Part shown: positions 52,196-61,036 of the stretch, piece after piece | How positions within the stretch are numbered: the stretch's first letter is position 1 | Layout of the letters: each line of letters begins with the position of its first letter | Source of the DNA: Spirosoma endbachense | GTDB lineage: Bacteria; Bacteroidota; Bacteroidia; Cytophagales; Spirosomataceae | Direction of reading: 5' to 3' | Assembly: GCF_010233585.1 (NCBI RefSeq) | Contig: NZ_CP045997.1 | Location: 7,300,914 to 7,364,913, forward strand | DNA length: 64,000 nt | Program-made: the position numbers and the translations under genes | The notes under the pieces: model-generated | Seen by the model: the letters and a program-made list of their open reading frames with translations, nothing else | Told to the model about the DNA's origin: nothing | Databases searched by the model: none

Positions 52196-54484
52196 CTAAT
52201 TCACCGACTGAGTAGGTCGATTAGCCTCTCTGCTACTTTCAGGCAGTTCGAGATCATCAATAACGACCAGCGTGCCGCCATCCGATTTACGCTGCACATC
52301 CATCTGGCCGTGGCGCATGGCCACTTTGGCCCGGATCGTCTGCAAGCCCTGCCCATCGCCCCCGGTGTTAGCCGTTATGCCCACGCCATTATCTTCCACC
52401 AGAATAGTTACGTGCCGATCATGTTCAATAACCTCAACGGTAGCTTCTGTAGCCTGGGCGTGTCGAATCACGTTATGAACCAATTCCTGCACAATTCGAT
52501 AGAGGTCGCTAAGAAATGACAACGGCAAGGCCTTGTCAAATCCTACCACAATAGTATGAAGCTGTACTTTCCCTGACATATTGACACTTTCGGCCAACTC
52601 CTCGATGGCGCGCCTAAATCCATGCTGCTCAATGAGTTGCGGAGTCAGTCGATGACTAATGCCACGTACTGTACTATTGATGGACGTTAGGACATCCTGC
52701 GCTTTACGGAGCTTTGGAGCAGTTGATGCATCTGGTGCCACCGTTTCCAGGGCCGACGATACGTTAAGCAACACGACTGCCAGTAATGGATTCACCTCGT
52801 TGTGTAGCTGGTCGGCAATGGTTAGTCGCTCGTTTTCCTCGGCTTTTATAATGCCTTGCATTAAGTCAATATGACGCTGTTTTTCGAGCTGTTCCAATTG
52901 GCTTTGTTGTAGGGCCTCGCGCTGCCGGGCCCGAATCTGCCGGTTTCGCACATACAATACTAGCAAGCCAATAGTCAGAACAGCCAGTGTAATAATGGCT
53001 CCGTAAAATAGTCGCTCACGGCGCAATTGCCGGGTCCGGGCTTCATTTTCAGCATTCAGCCGGTCAATCTGCTGCTCCTTGTCCCGAATTCTTACGCGAG
53101 CCAGAATCTGCTGTACAGCCCGATACTGGTTCAGACTCGTCAGTGAGTCACGAATGGCATGGTAGGTATCGAGTGCCTGCCCATAACGGACATAATTACC
53201 CTGCGCTTTGTTGAGTTCGGCCAACGACTGGTAATAGTATAACCCAATGGCCGAATACTGATTCGTTGTTGCGGCAGTTGTTAAAGGAGCCAGCATTTGC
53301 CGGGCTTTGTCATAATGGCCGGTTCGGAGTAAAGCGCGTACATAATGAAGCTCGAGAGGAATCCGCGAAAACGAAACCGAAGTCAATCCTTTTGTTAGCG
53401 ATTGTTTATAGTAATCAGCTGCTTTCGCCAATTGTCCATCCTGTTCGGCCAATAGACCAGCCGCCAAAAAATAACCGGAATACGGAATTTGGGCTTCTGC
53501 TCCGCCAAACTGCCGACGACTCGAATCAACGAAGACGCTGGCCTGCTTTATCTGACCCTGATAAACCCGGATAATGGCCATTTCGGCGTTAAAATAAGGC
53601 ACCATTGGCGCCTTAGGATTGGGTCTGACAAGCTCGTCGTAAACCATATCGGCAAACTTTCCGGCATTCTCGTAATCCGTTAGCAACAGATTTAATTGAG
53701 CAAGTTTGAAAAGAACAGTCGGACGAGGACTGCGAAAATAGACCGTCGTACGTTCATAAAAGCGGGGATTTCGGGACAGACTACTGTCTTTGGCGAGTTC
53801 GAGCAGACTGTCGAACGCCATAACTTGTTGCTGTAGATTAGTCAGGTAATACGAAGCCAGACTATGACGAGCCATGAAAAGCGCGTTTTTATCAGGCAGG
53901 TCTGCTGACAGTCGGATCGCTTCTTCGAAATCGGCCCGCATGGCCTCACGTTGGTCCGACCGGATACGCGAAGCCCCCCGGAAGTCGCGTAAAAGAGCTA
54001 ACGTTTCGCGATCATTGGCAGACCGGGCAGCCTGTTCGCCGAGCGTTAAATAGTGGGCTAGCGAATCGGGCTTACCCCAGTCATAATAAAGCTGAACGGT
54101 GTAGGTCAGTGCATGGCAGTATAATAAAGGAATAGCTCGGGCATTCTGGCGAGCCTGCCGAAACAGAGGTTCGGCCTCGTCGTAATGATTCAGCGATTCT
54201 TTAGCTTTTCCCCAGTTGATAAGCAGGATATGAATCCAGCGTCGATTGCCGCTCTTTTGTACTTTCGATACATACTGAGCCAGCCATTCATATGCCAATG
54301 GTAGGTTCGTTTGCCCTACATCCTGAATCAGGTCGCAGGTTTTCCGAAAGGTCTGTTCAGTAATCGGCTGCCGCTGAAGTTGCGTCCAGGCAGCATGCGC
54401 TTCGGCGTCAGTATACGTACGAGCCCAGGCGCTGATACCCGTTAGCCACCAGATTCCAATTCCGACAAGTAGCCAACCTTTCAT
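52196..54484 (-). CDS. TPR-containing sensor histidine kinase
   Basis: From ATG 54484 it encodes 762 residues: signal peptide (LVGIGIWWLTGISAWA), about 12 TPR-like helical pairs (residues about 30-480), a single transmembrane helix (FYGAIITLAVLTIGLLVLYV), then HisKA_3 (KAEENERLTIADQLHNEVNPLL, phospho-His) and HATPase (QELVHNVIRHAQATEATV, EDNGVGI). Periplasmic TPRs would sense a protein or peptide signal. NarL-type output is expected from HisKA_3, matching the regulator two genes downstream. An ATG at 54517 adds 11 residues ahead of the signal and is less likely. Confidence 0.9.
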   Translation of the reverse strand: MKGWLLVGIGIWWLTGISAWARTYTDAEAHAAWTQLQRQPITEQTFRKTCDLIQDVGQTNLPLAYEWLAQYVSKVQKSGNRRWIHILLINWGKAKESLNHYDEAEPLFRQARQNARAIPLLYCHALTYTVQLYYDWGKPDSLAHYLTLGEQAARSANDRETLALLRDFRGASRIRSDQREAMRADFEEAIRLSADLPDKNALFMARHSLASYYLTNLQQQVMAFDSLLELAKDSSLSRNPRFYERTTVYFRSPRPTVLFKLAQLNLLLTDYENAGKFADMVYDELVRPNPKAPMVPYFNAEMAIIRVYQGQIKQASVFVDSSRRQFGGAEAQIPYSGYFLAAGLLAEQDGQLAKAADYYKQSLTKGLTSVSFSRIPLELHYVRALLRTGHYDKARQMLAPLTTAATTNQYSAIGLYYYQSLAELNKAQGNYVRYGQALDTYHAIRDSLTSLNQYRAVQQILARVRIRDKEQQIDRLNAENEARTRQLRRERLFYGAIITLAVLTIGLLVLYVRNRQIRARQREALQQSQLEQLEKQRHIDLMQGIIKAEENERLTIADQLHNEVNPLLAVVLLNVSSALETVAPDASTAPKLRKAQDVLTSINSTVRGISHRLTPQLIEQHGFRRAIEELAESVNMSGKVQLHTIVVGFDKALPLSFLSDLYRIVQELVHNVIRHAQATEATVEVIEHDRHVTILVEDNGVGITANTGGDGQGLQTIRAKVAMRHGQMDVQRKSDGGTLVVIDDLELPESSREANRPTQSVN

Positions 54485-54762
54485 ATAGCCTTCCGCACAA
54501 AAACAAACCCACATCATACCTCAACCTAGAGGGAGACGTATTATCCTATTGAGATATCCACAAAAATAACCCTGCTATAATGCAAACAAAAAGGAGTTAT
54601 TTTCCGGCATAACAGGCAGTAAAAACTTAAAATCCAGACACTTAACCGACAGTAATGAATACTAACTGATCAATGCCGGCGATTTGCCGGTTGAAGCCAT
54701 TAAATCGACCGTTCCTGCAATTTTTCAACTTTTGATTGGCTATCTGTATCCTTTTAATCGCG

Positions 54763-55518
54763 TTAAAAACTGTAAGCCAGTGCCAATCCAAACGCACGAA
54801 CGCCATAATAAGGGCCCTGCAACTGAGCAAGAATAGTCGGTAAATTCAGGGTGGCTTTAACTGTATAAAGTGGCAGATCTGTACTGTCAATATCGTTCTT
54901 CAGTTTTACGATATCAGCGGGTTTTAAACTTGGCCAAAGTGGGTCTTCGCCTGTAAAATTGGCGGTAATTTTTGTTCCGTAAAAAGGCCCTAACAGCCAC
55001 AAATCGAGCCCTACCCGTTTACCAAACATCCATTGATAGCCCAATAACAGACCCGCCCCACCCGCACTGAATCCAGCATCAAGATGGGCATGGTGTAGAA
55101 TACCATCACTGGGTGTGTAGGTATAATCCTGACTGATATCCATGTTTATATAGCGAACAAAAGGGGCTATATACCAACCCGTTGGTGCGTGACCTGCCAT
55201 ATAGAATCGATACTCCAGTGTTGCGATTCGTTTCGTAAACAGCGTATTGTCGATAGCCCTTTTGGCATCATCATTCCCACCATACTGGTCCATAAGTGCC
55301 TGTTTGAAAGGAAGTGGGGCATTGGGTGATAAACTGGCCGACAATGTAATGGAGCTCCGTCGGGAAAGTAATCGCTCATACTGGACGGTATAACTCTTTA
55401 TGGCCACACCCGACAGGTTGATTTTTACAACAGATCGATTCGTTAACAGTTGTGCCTGCCCGATAGAAATACCGGCTAGTAACGTAGAGAGGATAAGACT
55501 AATACCTTGCTTTTTCAT
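54763..55518 (-). CDS. outer membrane beta-barrel protein, DUF3575-like
   Basis: It encodes 251 residues: signal peptide (LILSTLLAGISIGQAQ), then amphipathic strands: VVKINLSGVAIKSYTVQYERLL, RIATLEYRFYMAG, TGWYIAPFVRYI, AGLLLGYQWMFGKRVGLDLWLLGPFYG. It ends in a C-terminal aromatic (LALAYSF), as expected for an outer membrane barrel. The pattern is that of DUF3575-type barrels. Function is unknown. It is divergent from the TIGR01777 gene. Confidence 0.82.
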   Translation of the reverse strand: MKKQGISLILSTLLAGISIGQAQLLTNRSVVKINLSGVAIKSYTVQYERLLSRRSSITLSASLSPNAPLPFKQALMDQYGGNDDAKRAIDNTLFTKRIATLEYRFYMAGHAPTGWYIAPFVRYINMDISQDYTYTPSDGILHHAHLDAGFSAGGAGLLLGYQWMFGKRVGLDLWLLGPFYGTKITANFTGEDPLWPSLKPADIVKLKNDIDSTDLPLYTVKATLNLPTILAQLQGPYYGVRAFGLALAYSF

Positions 55519-55716
55519 TTCGTCCAGTCTGAATAGTGTTTTTGATCAGACCAAAATTGACGATAAGCACCTCCGGCGGCAATAGTTACACCTAACTATC
55601 TTGATGGCCCGAAAATGGGTGGTAACCATTTATCGAATTCGATTACCCGTTTGCAGGTATTCAAAACCCCAGCCGCTCTCAGCGGGTTATACCTTCACCA
55701 ACCCATTCTATTACTC

Positions 55717-56628
55717 ATGAGTAAAACCGTTCTGATAACTGGCGGCACCGGTACCATTGGCCGTCATTTAACCCAATTACTTCGTCAACAAGGTTTTCAG
55801 GTTTCACTGCTTAGCCGGGAAAGCAAGCCCGTATCGGGCGTGACAGTCTATCAGTGGGACATTGATAAAGGACATATCGACCCGAAAGCGATTCAAACCG
55901 CCGATCATATTATTCATCTCGCCGGAGCAGGCATTGCCGACGAACGCTGGACCGATGCTCGTAAAGATAAAATCCTGACCAGTCGTACTCAATCCACCGA
56001 ACTTTTAGCGCAGGCACTCGCGAAAAATCCACATAAAGTAAAATCATTCATTGGCTCATCGGGCATTGGTTTTTACGGTAGCGACACCGCCGATCGGCCA
56101 TTAACCGAAACAAGCCAGGGCGGGTCCGATTTTCTGGCTCAGGTAGTACGCGCCTGGGAACGCTCGGAGGACCTGATAGCTGCACTAGGCATTCGAACCG
56201 TCAAGCTACGAACGGGCGTCGTATTGACGATGGATGGCGGGGCATTACCTAAATTAGCGCAACCCGTTCGGCTGGGAGCTGGCGCACCCATCGGATCGGG
56301 TCAGCAATATATTTCGTGGATTCATATCGACGACCTCTGCCGGATGTACCTTCAGGCACTGACCGACGAATCGTGGCAGGGTGTTTATAATGCGGTAGCT
56401 CCCAATCCTGCTACGAACGAATCGCTGACAAAAGCCATTGCCAGCGTGTTGCACCGCCCTATGATCCTGCCCAACATTCCGGGCTTCGTGATTAAGATGA
56501 TGTACGGTGAACTGGCGATTGCCGTCACAGGAGGAAATTATGTTCTGAACAAGCGTATCGCCGATGAAACAACGTTCGCCTATCATTACACCGATTTAAC
56601 GAATGCGCTCAAAAATCTTTTACAGTAA
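55717..56628 (+). CDS. TIGR01777-family NAD(P)-dependent epimerase/oxidoreductase
   Basis: From ATG 55717 (MSKTVLITGGTGTIGRHLTQLL) it encodes 303 residues; the longer ORF start at 55615 has no homologous sequence. Diagnostic pieces are HLAGAGIADERWTDARKDKILTSR, FIGSSGIGFYG, VKLRTGVVLTMDGGALPKLA and YISWIHIDDLCRMYL. TIGR01777 proteins (YfcH-type) are extended SDRs of unknown substrate. A 30-bp perfect hairpin begins 4 bp after the stop. Confidence 0.9.
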   Translation: MSKTVLITGGTGTIGRHLTQLLRQQGFQVSLLSRESKPVSGVTVYQWDIDKGHIDPKAIQTADHIIHLAGAGIADERWTDARKDKILTSRTQSTELLAQALAKNPHKVKSFIGSSGIGFYGSDTADRPLTETSQGGSDFLAQVVRAWERSEDLIAALGIRTVKLRTGVVLTMDGGALPKLAQPVRLGAGAPIGSGQQYISWIHIDDLCRMYLQALTDESWQGVYNAVAPNPATNESLTKAIASVLHRPMILPNIPGFVIKMMYGELAIAVTGGNYVLNKRIADETTFAYHYTDLTNALKNLLQ

Positions 56629-56632
56629 GCCA

Positions 56633-56696
56633 TTTACAATAAGTGGTAAGTGGTGTCGGGTTTGAGAACCCGACACCACTTACCACTTATTGTAAA
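56633..56696. terminator. 30-bp perfect hairpin between convergent genes
   Basis: Arms 56633-56662 and 56667-56696 are perfectly complementary with a 4-nt loop (TGAG). It fills almost the whole 73-bp gap between two convergent stop codons, so bidirectional termination is likely. Arm length far exceeds what termination needs. Confidence 0.8.
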
Positions 56697-56701
56697 CCTA
56701 A

Positions 56702-58141
56702 CTAACTCCACTCCCGATCGGCCGAATCACGGGTATTCCACACATCGGTCGGCGCAAACCAGGTACCTCCTTTTTTCAGGAATTTCTTGGCTACTTCTTC
56801 ATTCAATTCAACACCAAGACCCGGTTTTTCGGGCACCCGAACAAAGCCTTTCTCTACGATTGGCTTCATGCCTGTGATCAGATCTTCCCAACCCACCACA
56901 TCGACACCGTGGTGTTCAAGCGCTACAAAATTCTCGGTGGCAGCCGCACAATGCACATTAGCCATCATCGAAATCGGCGAACCCGCAAAGTGCATCGCCA
57001 TCGGTATGCCTTTTTCTTCGGCATAATCCCCAATTTTTTTCGTTTCCAGCAAACCGCCTGATGATGCCAGATCCGGATGGATCATGTCAATGGCTTTGGC
57101 GTCGATGAGTTTGATAAAACCTTCTTTCAGGTAGATGTCTTCGCCCGTCAGCGTGGGCGTATCGATCGCATCCGAAATTTGCTTCCATTGATCGGTGTAG
57201 AACCAGGGGACAAGATCTTCGAGCCAGGCCAGCCGGAAAGGCTCCATCGCTTTACCAATCTGGATCGCTGTATTCACATCGAAATGGCCAAAGTGGTCGG
57301 CAGCCAGTGGGGTGTCATAACCGACAATGTCGCGTACTTTGCCAACGTGCTCCACTAATCTGTCTAAGCCTTTTTTGGTGACCTGAATACGGGTGAACGG
57401 GTGCTTCGTATTGGCGTAATTCCCCAGCTTACCGGGTTCTGAGTCATTCCACTGTCTTTTTACACTCCAGTTATTGGCATTGACCAGCATGCCCGGCTGA
57501 TCGGCCAGCATGCCGATACCAAAGTCCATTTTCAGGAAGGTATAACCCTGATCCCGGCGCTTCTTCATGTTTTCGGCAAAGCCTTCGTAAGTATCGGCTT
57601 CGGGTGTATCGGCGTATAACCGAATGAAATCGCGGTATTTACCACCCAGCAACTGATAAGCCGGTACGTTATAGGCTTTACCGGCCAGGTCCCAAAGAGC
57701 CATTTCTACCCCGCAGACGCCACCGGCCGCCCGGCTCTGGCCACCAAACTGCTTAATCTGTTTGAAGATCTGCTCAACATTACAAGGGTTTTTTCCGAGT
57801 AGGCGGCTTTTGAGCATCAGGGCATAGTTGGCGCTGGCTCCGTCGCGAACCTCTCCCCAGCCTACGAGTCCCTGGTTGGTATCGATGCGAATGATGGGGC
57901 TGCTAAAGGGCACACCATTCAGGATCGCTACGCGCATATCGGTAATTTTCAGCTCCGATGGCTTAGCGAAACGACTTACCTTCTGCGTGATAAACTCCAT
58001 CTCTTGTTCGGCCGCGTAAGGCCCAGGCTGTTTATCGAACATGAGACCAAGCGACAAGCCACCCAGACTGGCATTCCGCAGGAAATCACGGCGGTCAGAT
58101 GATTTGTCGGATAATGACAATCGAGATAAAATGTTTTTCAT
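56702..58141 (-). CDS. Tat-exported enolase-superfamily enzyme (mandelate racemase/muconate lactonizing type)
   Basis: It encodes 479 residues with a Tat signal (SDRRDFLRNASLGGLSLGLMF). The N-terminal capping domain (ITDMRVAILNGVPFSSPIIRIDTNQGLVGWGEV) precedes a barrel with the base motif YTFLKMDFGIG, metal ligands in LAADHFGHFD (Asp), WLEDLVPW (Glu) and TGEDIY (Glu), and MAMHFAG (His). This resembles sugar-acid dehydratases of the superfamily. Export as a folded enzyme is implied. Two exported RraA-fold proteins lie divergently upstream, suggesting a periplasmic sugar-acid pathway. Substrate is not assignable. Confidence 0.88.
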   Translation of the reverse strand: MKNILSRLSLSDKSSDRRDFLRNASLGGLSLGLMFDKQPGPYAAEQEMEFITQKVSRFAKPSELKITDMRVAILNGVPFSSPIIRIDTNQGLVGWGEVRDGASANYALMLKSRLLGKNPCNVEQIFKQIKQFGGQSRAAGGVCGVEMALWDLAGKAYNVPAYQLLGGKYRDFIRLYADTPEADTYEGFAENMKKRRDQGYTFLKMDFGIGMLADQPGMLVNANNWSVKRQWNDSEPGKLGNYANTKHPFTRIQVTKKGLDRLVEHVGKVRDIVGYDTPLAADHFGHFDVNTAIQIGKAMEPFRLAWLEDLVPWFYTDQWKQISDAIDTPTLTGEDIYLKEGFIKLIDAKAIDMIHPDLASSGGLLETKKIGDYAEEKGIPMAMHFAGSPISMMANVHCAAATENFVALEHHGVDVVGWEDLITGMKPIVEKGFVRVPEKPGLGVELNEEVAKKFLKKGGTWFAPTDVWNTRDSADREWS

Positions 58142-58375
58142 GATAAAGGTTATCGGGTTTATAGATAATCATTTATAAAATGAATCAATGCCAGTATTTT
58201 ACTTATCTGGTTGCCTTTTTGGTTATGATTACCTTAACAAATCAGCACTACTCGCCAACTCGATAATACGTTCTCAGTTAACCGTAGGGGCCAGTTGTTC
58301 AAAGACTAAAAATACGTTCAAACGTTTGCCATGCCTATCATTAATTCTACTAATCCTTCAACGCCACTTAAAGCA

Positions 58376-59311
58376 ATGATAAAAAGGACATTACTAGTAC
58401 TGACACTTTGTATTTGGGGCGGTTTTATTGCGCAGGCCCAACGGGTAGGTTCTTCTCCGGAGTATGTTAAAGCATTAACCGCCGATTGGAAAGGAGAACG
58501 GTTTCCGGATGGCCGTCCGAAAATACCTGATCTGGTTCTGGAGCGGTTACAGAATTGCACACTGGAGCAAATCTGGGGTTATCTAGGGAAAAAAGGCTAT
58601 CGGAATCAGGTCGAAAAAAACTGGGTTATCCTCAAACCGGGTGAGACGATGACCGGCCGTGCCGTGACCGCTCAGTTCATGCCGACCCGACCCGATCTCG
58701 ACAGTTTGGTCAGAGCGCAGGGCAAAGCCGAAGGCCGATCGCAAAAAGGAGGGATCAATATCTGGCCAATTGATATATTAACCAAAGGCGATATTTATGT
58801 AGCTGATGGCTATGGAAAGATCAAAGATGGTACGTTAATCGGGTCAAGTTTAGGGAATGCGATCTACGGAAAAACGGGCAAAGGCGTCATCTTTTACGGA
58901 TCGGTTCGCGATATGCAGGAACTGAAAGACACGAAAGGATTTAACGCCTGGGTAAAAGGGCATGATCCGTCTTACATTAAAGATATGACCCCAACGTCAA
59001 TCAATGCCCCGATTCGCATTGGTGAGGTTACCGTGATACCCGGTGATGCCGTCTTTGCGAATGAATATGGAACCGTATTCATTCCGGCGCACCTCGTCGA
59101 AGGGTTGGTATCGGCGTCTGAAATGACCGCCCTGCGCGACGAGTTTGAACGGGTACTCCTTCAGCAGGGGAAATATCCATCCGGTGAAATCCACGGCGAC
59201 TGGTCCGACAAAATCAAAGGTGAGTTCAGAGCCTGGGTCGGCAAGTATCCGAAGAAACTGGCAATCACCGAAAAAGATATCGAATCCTATCTGGCCAAAG
59301 AAGGCCATTGA
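58376..59311 (+). CDS. exported RraA-family (class II aldolase-like) protein, copy 1
   Basis: From ATG 58376 it encodes 311 residues: signal peptide (LLVLTLCIWGGFIAQAQ), then the RraA fold: LIGSSLGNAIYGKTGKGVIFYGSVRDMQELKDTKGF with the Arg-Asp pair used by HMG/CHA-type aldolases, INAPIRIGEVTVIPGDAVFANEYGTVFIP. True RraA is cytoplasmic and lacks a signal, so this is a secreted enzyme homologue. A conserved N-terminal block TADWKGERFPDGRPKIPD is shared with the next gene. It is divergent from the enolase-superfamily gene. Confidence 0.87.
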   Translation: MIKRTLLVLTLCIWGGFIAQAQRVGSSPEYVKALTADWKGERFPDGRPKIPDLVLERLQNCTLEQIWGYLGKKGYRNQVEKNWVILKPGETMTGRAVTAQFMPTRPDLDSLVRAQGKAEGRSQKGGINIWPIDILTKGDIYVADGYGKIKDGTLIGSSLGNAIYGKTGKGVIFYGSVRDMQELKDTKGFNAWVKGHDPSYIKDMTPTSINAPIRIGEVTVIPGDAVFANEYGTVFIPAHLVEGLVSASEMTALRDEFERVLLQQGKYPSGEIHGDWSDKIKGEFRAWVGKYPKKLAITEKDIESYLAKEGH

Positions 59312-59482
59312 GCGAGTCTGCTCTGAGCAGTCAGCGACTGATGGTACCGAAGGTAAACAGGGTTCGCGCAAAGGATCTGCCGACTGAAAAATGCTTACGT
59401 AATAGGCCTTAGGGCCTATTATTTTTTAGGGATGAAATTTATAAATCCTGATTTTTGCATTGTCATAAATAAAACCAGACTA

Positions 59483-60415
59483 ATGAAATCCAGTCTTGCC
59501 CTCTTCTTTTCTTTTAGTGCTCTCCTTTGCGTAGAAAGCGCTTCATTCGCTCAAACAATCCCCAAAGATGAATTGGTATTTTTAACATCAGAATGGCAGG
59601 GTGAGCGCTTTCCCGATGGCCGGCCTAAGATTCCTGATGCCTTATTGGAACGAGCTAAAAACATAGGGCTCGATGATGCCTGGACCGTTTTAAAAAATGA
59701 AGGCTATACGAATCAGTATGAAGGCAACTGGAAACTGATAAAGGATGATGTGCCGGTAATCGGTCGTGCCGTTACGGCCATGTTTATGCCGAGCCGACCG
59801 GATATTGAGAAAAATATTAAAGAGCGGGGTTTTACCAAACAAGGTCGAAAAGGCAATACAAACACCTGGCCAATAGAAACGCTTACCAAAGGCGACGTGT
59901 ACGTAGCTGATGCTTTTGGCAAAATTGGTGGCGGAACACTGATGGGGGCGACATTGGGGAATGCCATTTTTAGTAAAACCGGCAACGGAGTTATTTTTAA
60001 TGGGGCCGCCAGAGATCTTCAGGAATTGCAGAATATCAAAGGATTTAATGCCTTTGTCCGTGATTTCCACCCTTCTTTTCTGGAAGAAATGGTGCTCATG
60101 GGCCTCAATACACCGATTCGCATAGGTAGTACCATGGTCTTACCCGGCGACCTGGTGATCGCCCAGCGGGAAGGCGTTCTTTTTGTTCCGGCCCACATGG
60201 CCGAACAGGTGATCAGTACCTGCGAATTTGTTACCCGCAAAGACCAGTTTGGCTTTGAAATGGTTAAGTCAGGGCGCTACACCACTGGCCAGATCGATAG
60301 CCAGTGGACAGACGATATTAAAACTAATTTCCTCAAATGGCTCGGTCAGCATCCCGAACTGGGAAGCATGACGCGACCCGAGCTGGATAAAATGATGAGC
60401 AAAAGAACATGGTAA
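59483..60415 (+). CDS. exported RraA-family (class II aldolase-like) protein, copy 2
   Basis: From ATG 59483 it encodes 310 residues: signal peptide (LALFFSFSALLCVESASFAQ), TSEWQGERFPDGRPKIPD, LMGATLGNAIFSKTGNGVIFNGAARDLQELQNIKGF and LNTPIRIGSTMVLPGDLVIAQREGVLFVP. It is clearly paralogous to the preceding gene across the full length, so a tandem duplication. Both keep the Arg-Asp catalytic pair. Likely substrate is a 4-hydroxy-2-oxo acid or related sugar acid, by family only. A 36-bp palindrome follows 5 bp after the stop. Confidence 0.87.
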   Translation: MKSSLALFFSFSALLCVESASFAQTIPKDELVFLTSEWQGERFPDGRPKIPDALLERAKNIGLDDAWTVLKNEGYTNQYEGNWKLIKDDVPVIGRAVTAMFMPSRPDIEKNIKERGFTKQGRKGNTNTWPIETLTKGDVYVADAFGKIGGGTLMGATLGNAIFSKTGNGVIFNGAARDLQELQNIKGFNAFVRDFHPSFLEEMVLMGLNTPIRIGSTMVLPGDLVIAQREGVLFVPAHMAEQVISTCEFVTRKDQFGFEMVKSGRYTTGQIDSQWTDDIKTNFLKWLGQHPELGSMTRPELDKMMSKRTW

Positions 60416-60420
60416 GTCAG

Positions 60421-60456
60421 GTCTGCATGCGGTCAGCTAGCTGACCGCATGCAGAC
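60421..60456. repeat. 36-bp perfect palindrome
   Basis: Bases 60421-60456 form a perfect palindrome with no loop (centre CAGCTAGCTG between 60438 and 60439). It lies between two genes reading rightward. It could terminate the RraA-like unit as a hairpin, but a zero-loop symmetry also fits a protein-binding or cruciform site. Confidence 0.8.
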
Positions 60457-60496
60457 TCGATCCGAACCTCTCCCCCAGTCTCCGTGTTTTTACTAT

Positions 60497-60955
60497 ATGA
60501 CCGATTATCTGAAAGACGCCCTTCGCAAAGCGGCCATGTTTTGCGCCTATCAGGAACGAACACAGCAGGAAGTACGCGACCGATTGAAGGAATGGGGCGT
60601 TTTAGGCGACGATGCCGAAGAAGTTATCGCCGAGCTGATTCAACAGAATTACCTGAATGAAGAACGGTTTGCTAAAAGTTTCGCCGGGGGCAAGTTTCGG
60701 GTAAAAGGCTGGGGTAAACGAAAAATCAAACAGCACCTTCAGCAACGGGGAATTTCGGGTTATAACCTCGAAGAGGCTATGAAAGAAATTGCCCCGGATG
60801 ACTATCGAACCGCTCTCACTGAACTGCTGGACAAGAAACGCCGAAGCATTCGCGACGACAACCCGCTGATTGTCAAACAAAAACTCGTCCGTTATGCATT
60901 GAGCAAAGGCTATGAGTCAGATTTAGTCTGGCAGGTATTGGGGGCAGATGAATAA
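60497..60955 (+). CDS. recX: regulatory protein RecX
   Basis: From ATG 60497 (MTDYLKDALRKAAMFCAYQERTQQEVRDRLKEWG) it encodes 152 residues with three tandem RecX helical repeats: the first as above, EEVIAELIQQNYLNEERFAKSFAGGKFRVKGWGKRKIKQHLQQRGI, and LVRYALSKGYESDLVWQVL. RecX caps and disassembles RecA filaments. A longer frame starting at 60449 would begin inside the palindrome and is rejected. recA is not in the window. Confidence 0.92.
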   Translation: MTDYLKDALRKAAMFCAYQERTQQEVRDRLKEWGVLGDDAEEVIAELIQQNYLNEERFAKSFAGGKFRVKGWGKRKIKQHLQQRGISGYNLEEAMKEIAPDDYRTALTELLDKKRRSIRDDNPLIVKQKLVRYALSKGYESDLVWQVLGADE

Positions 60956-61036
60956 GCCGATAAGAATGATATCTGTTTTTGTTTTCTGAGCCAAATACTG
61001 GTTCTTTGCGGTTTTGCCGGCCATCTATCATGGGTA

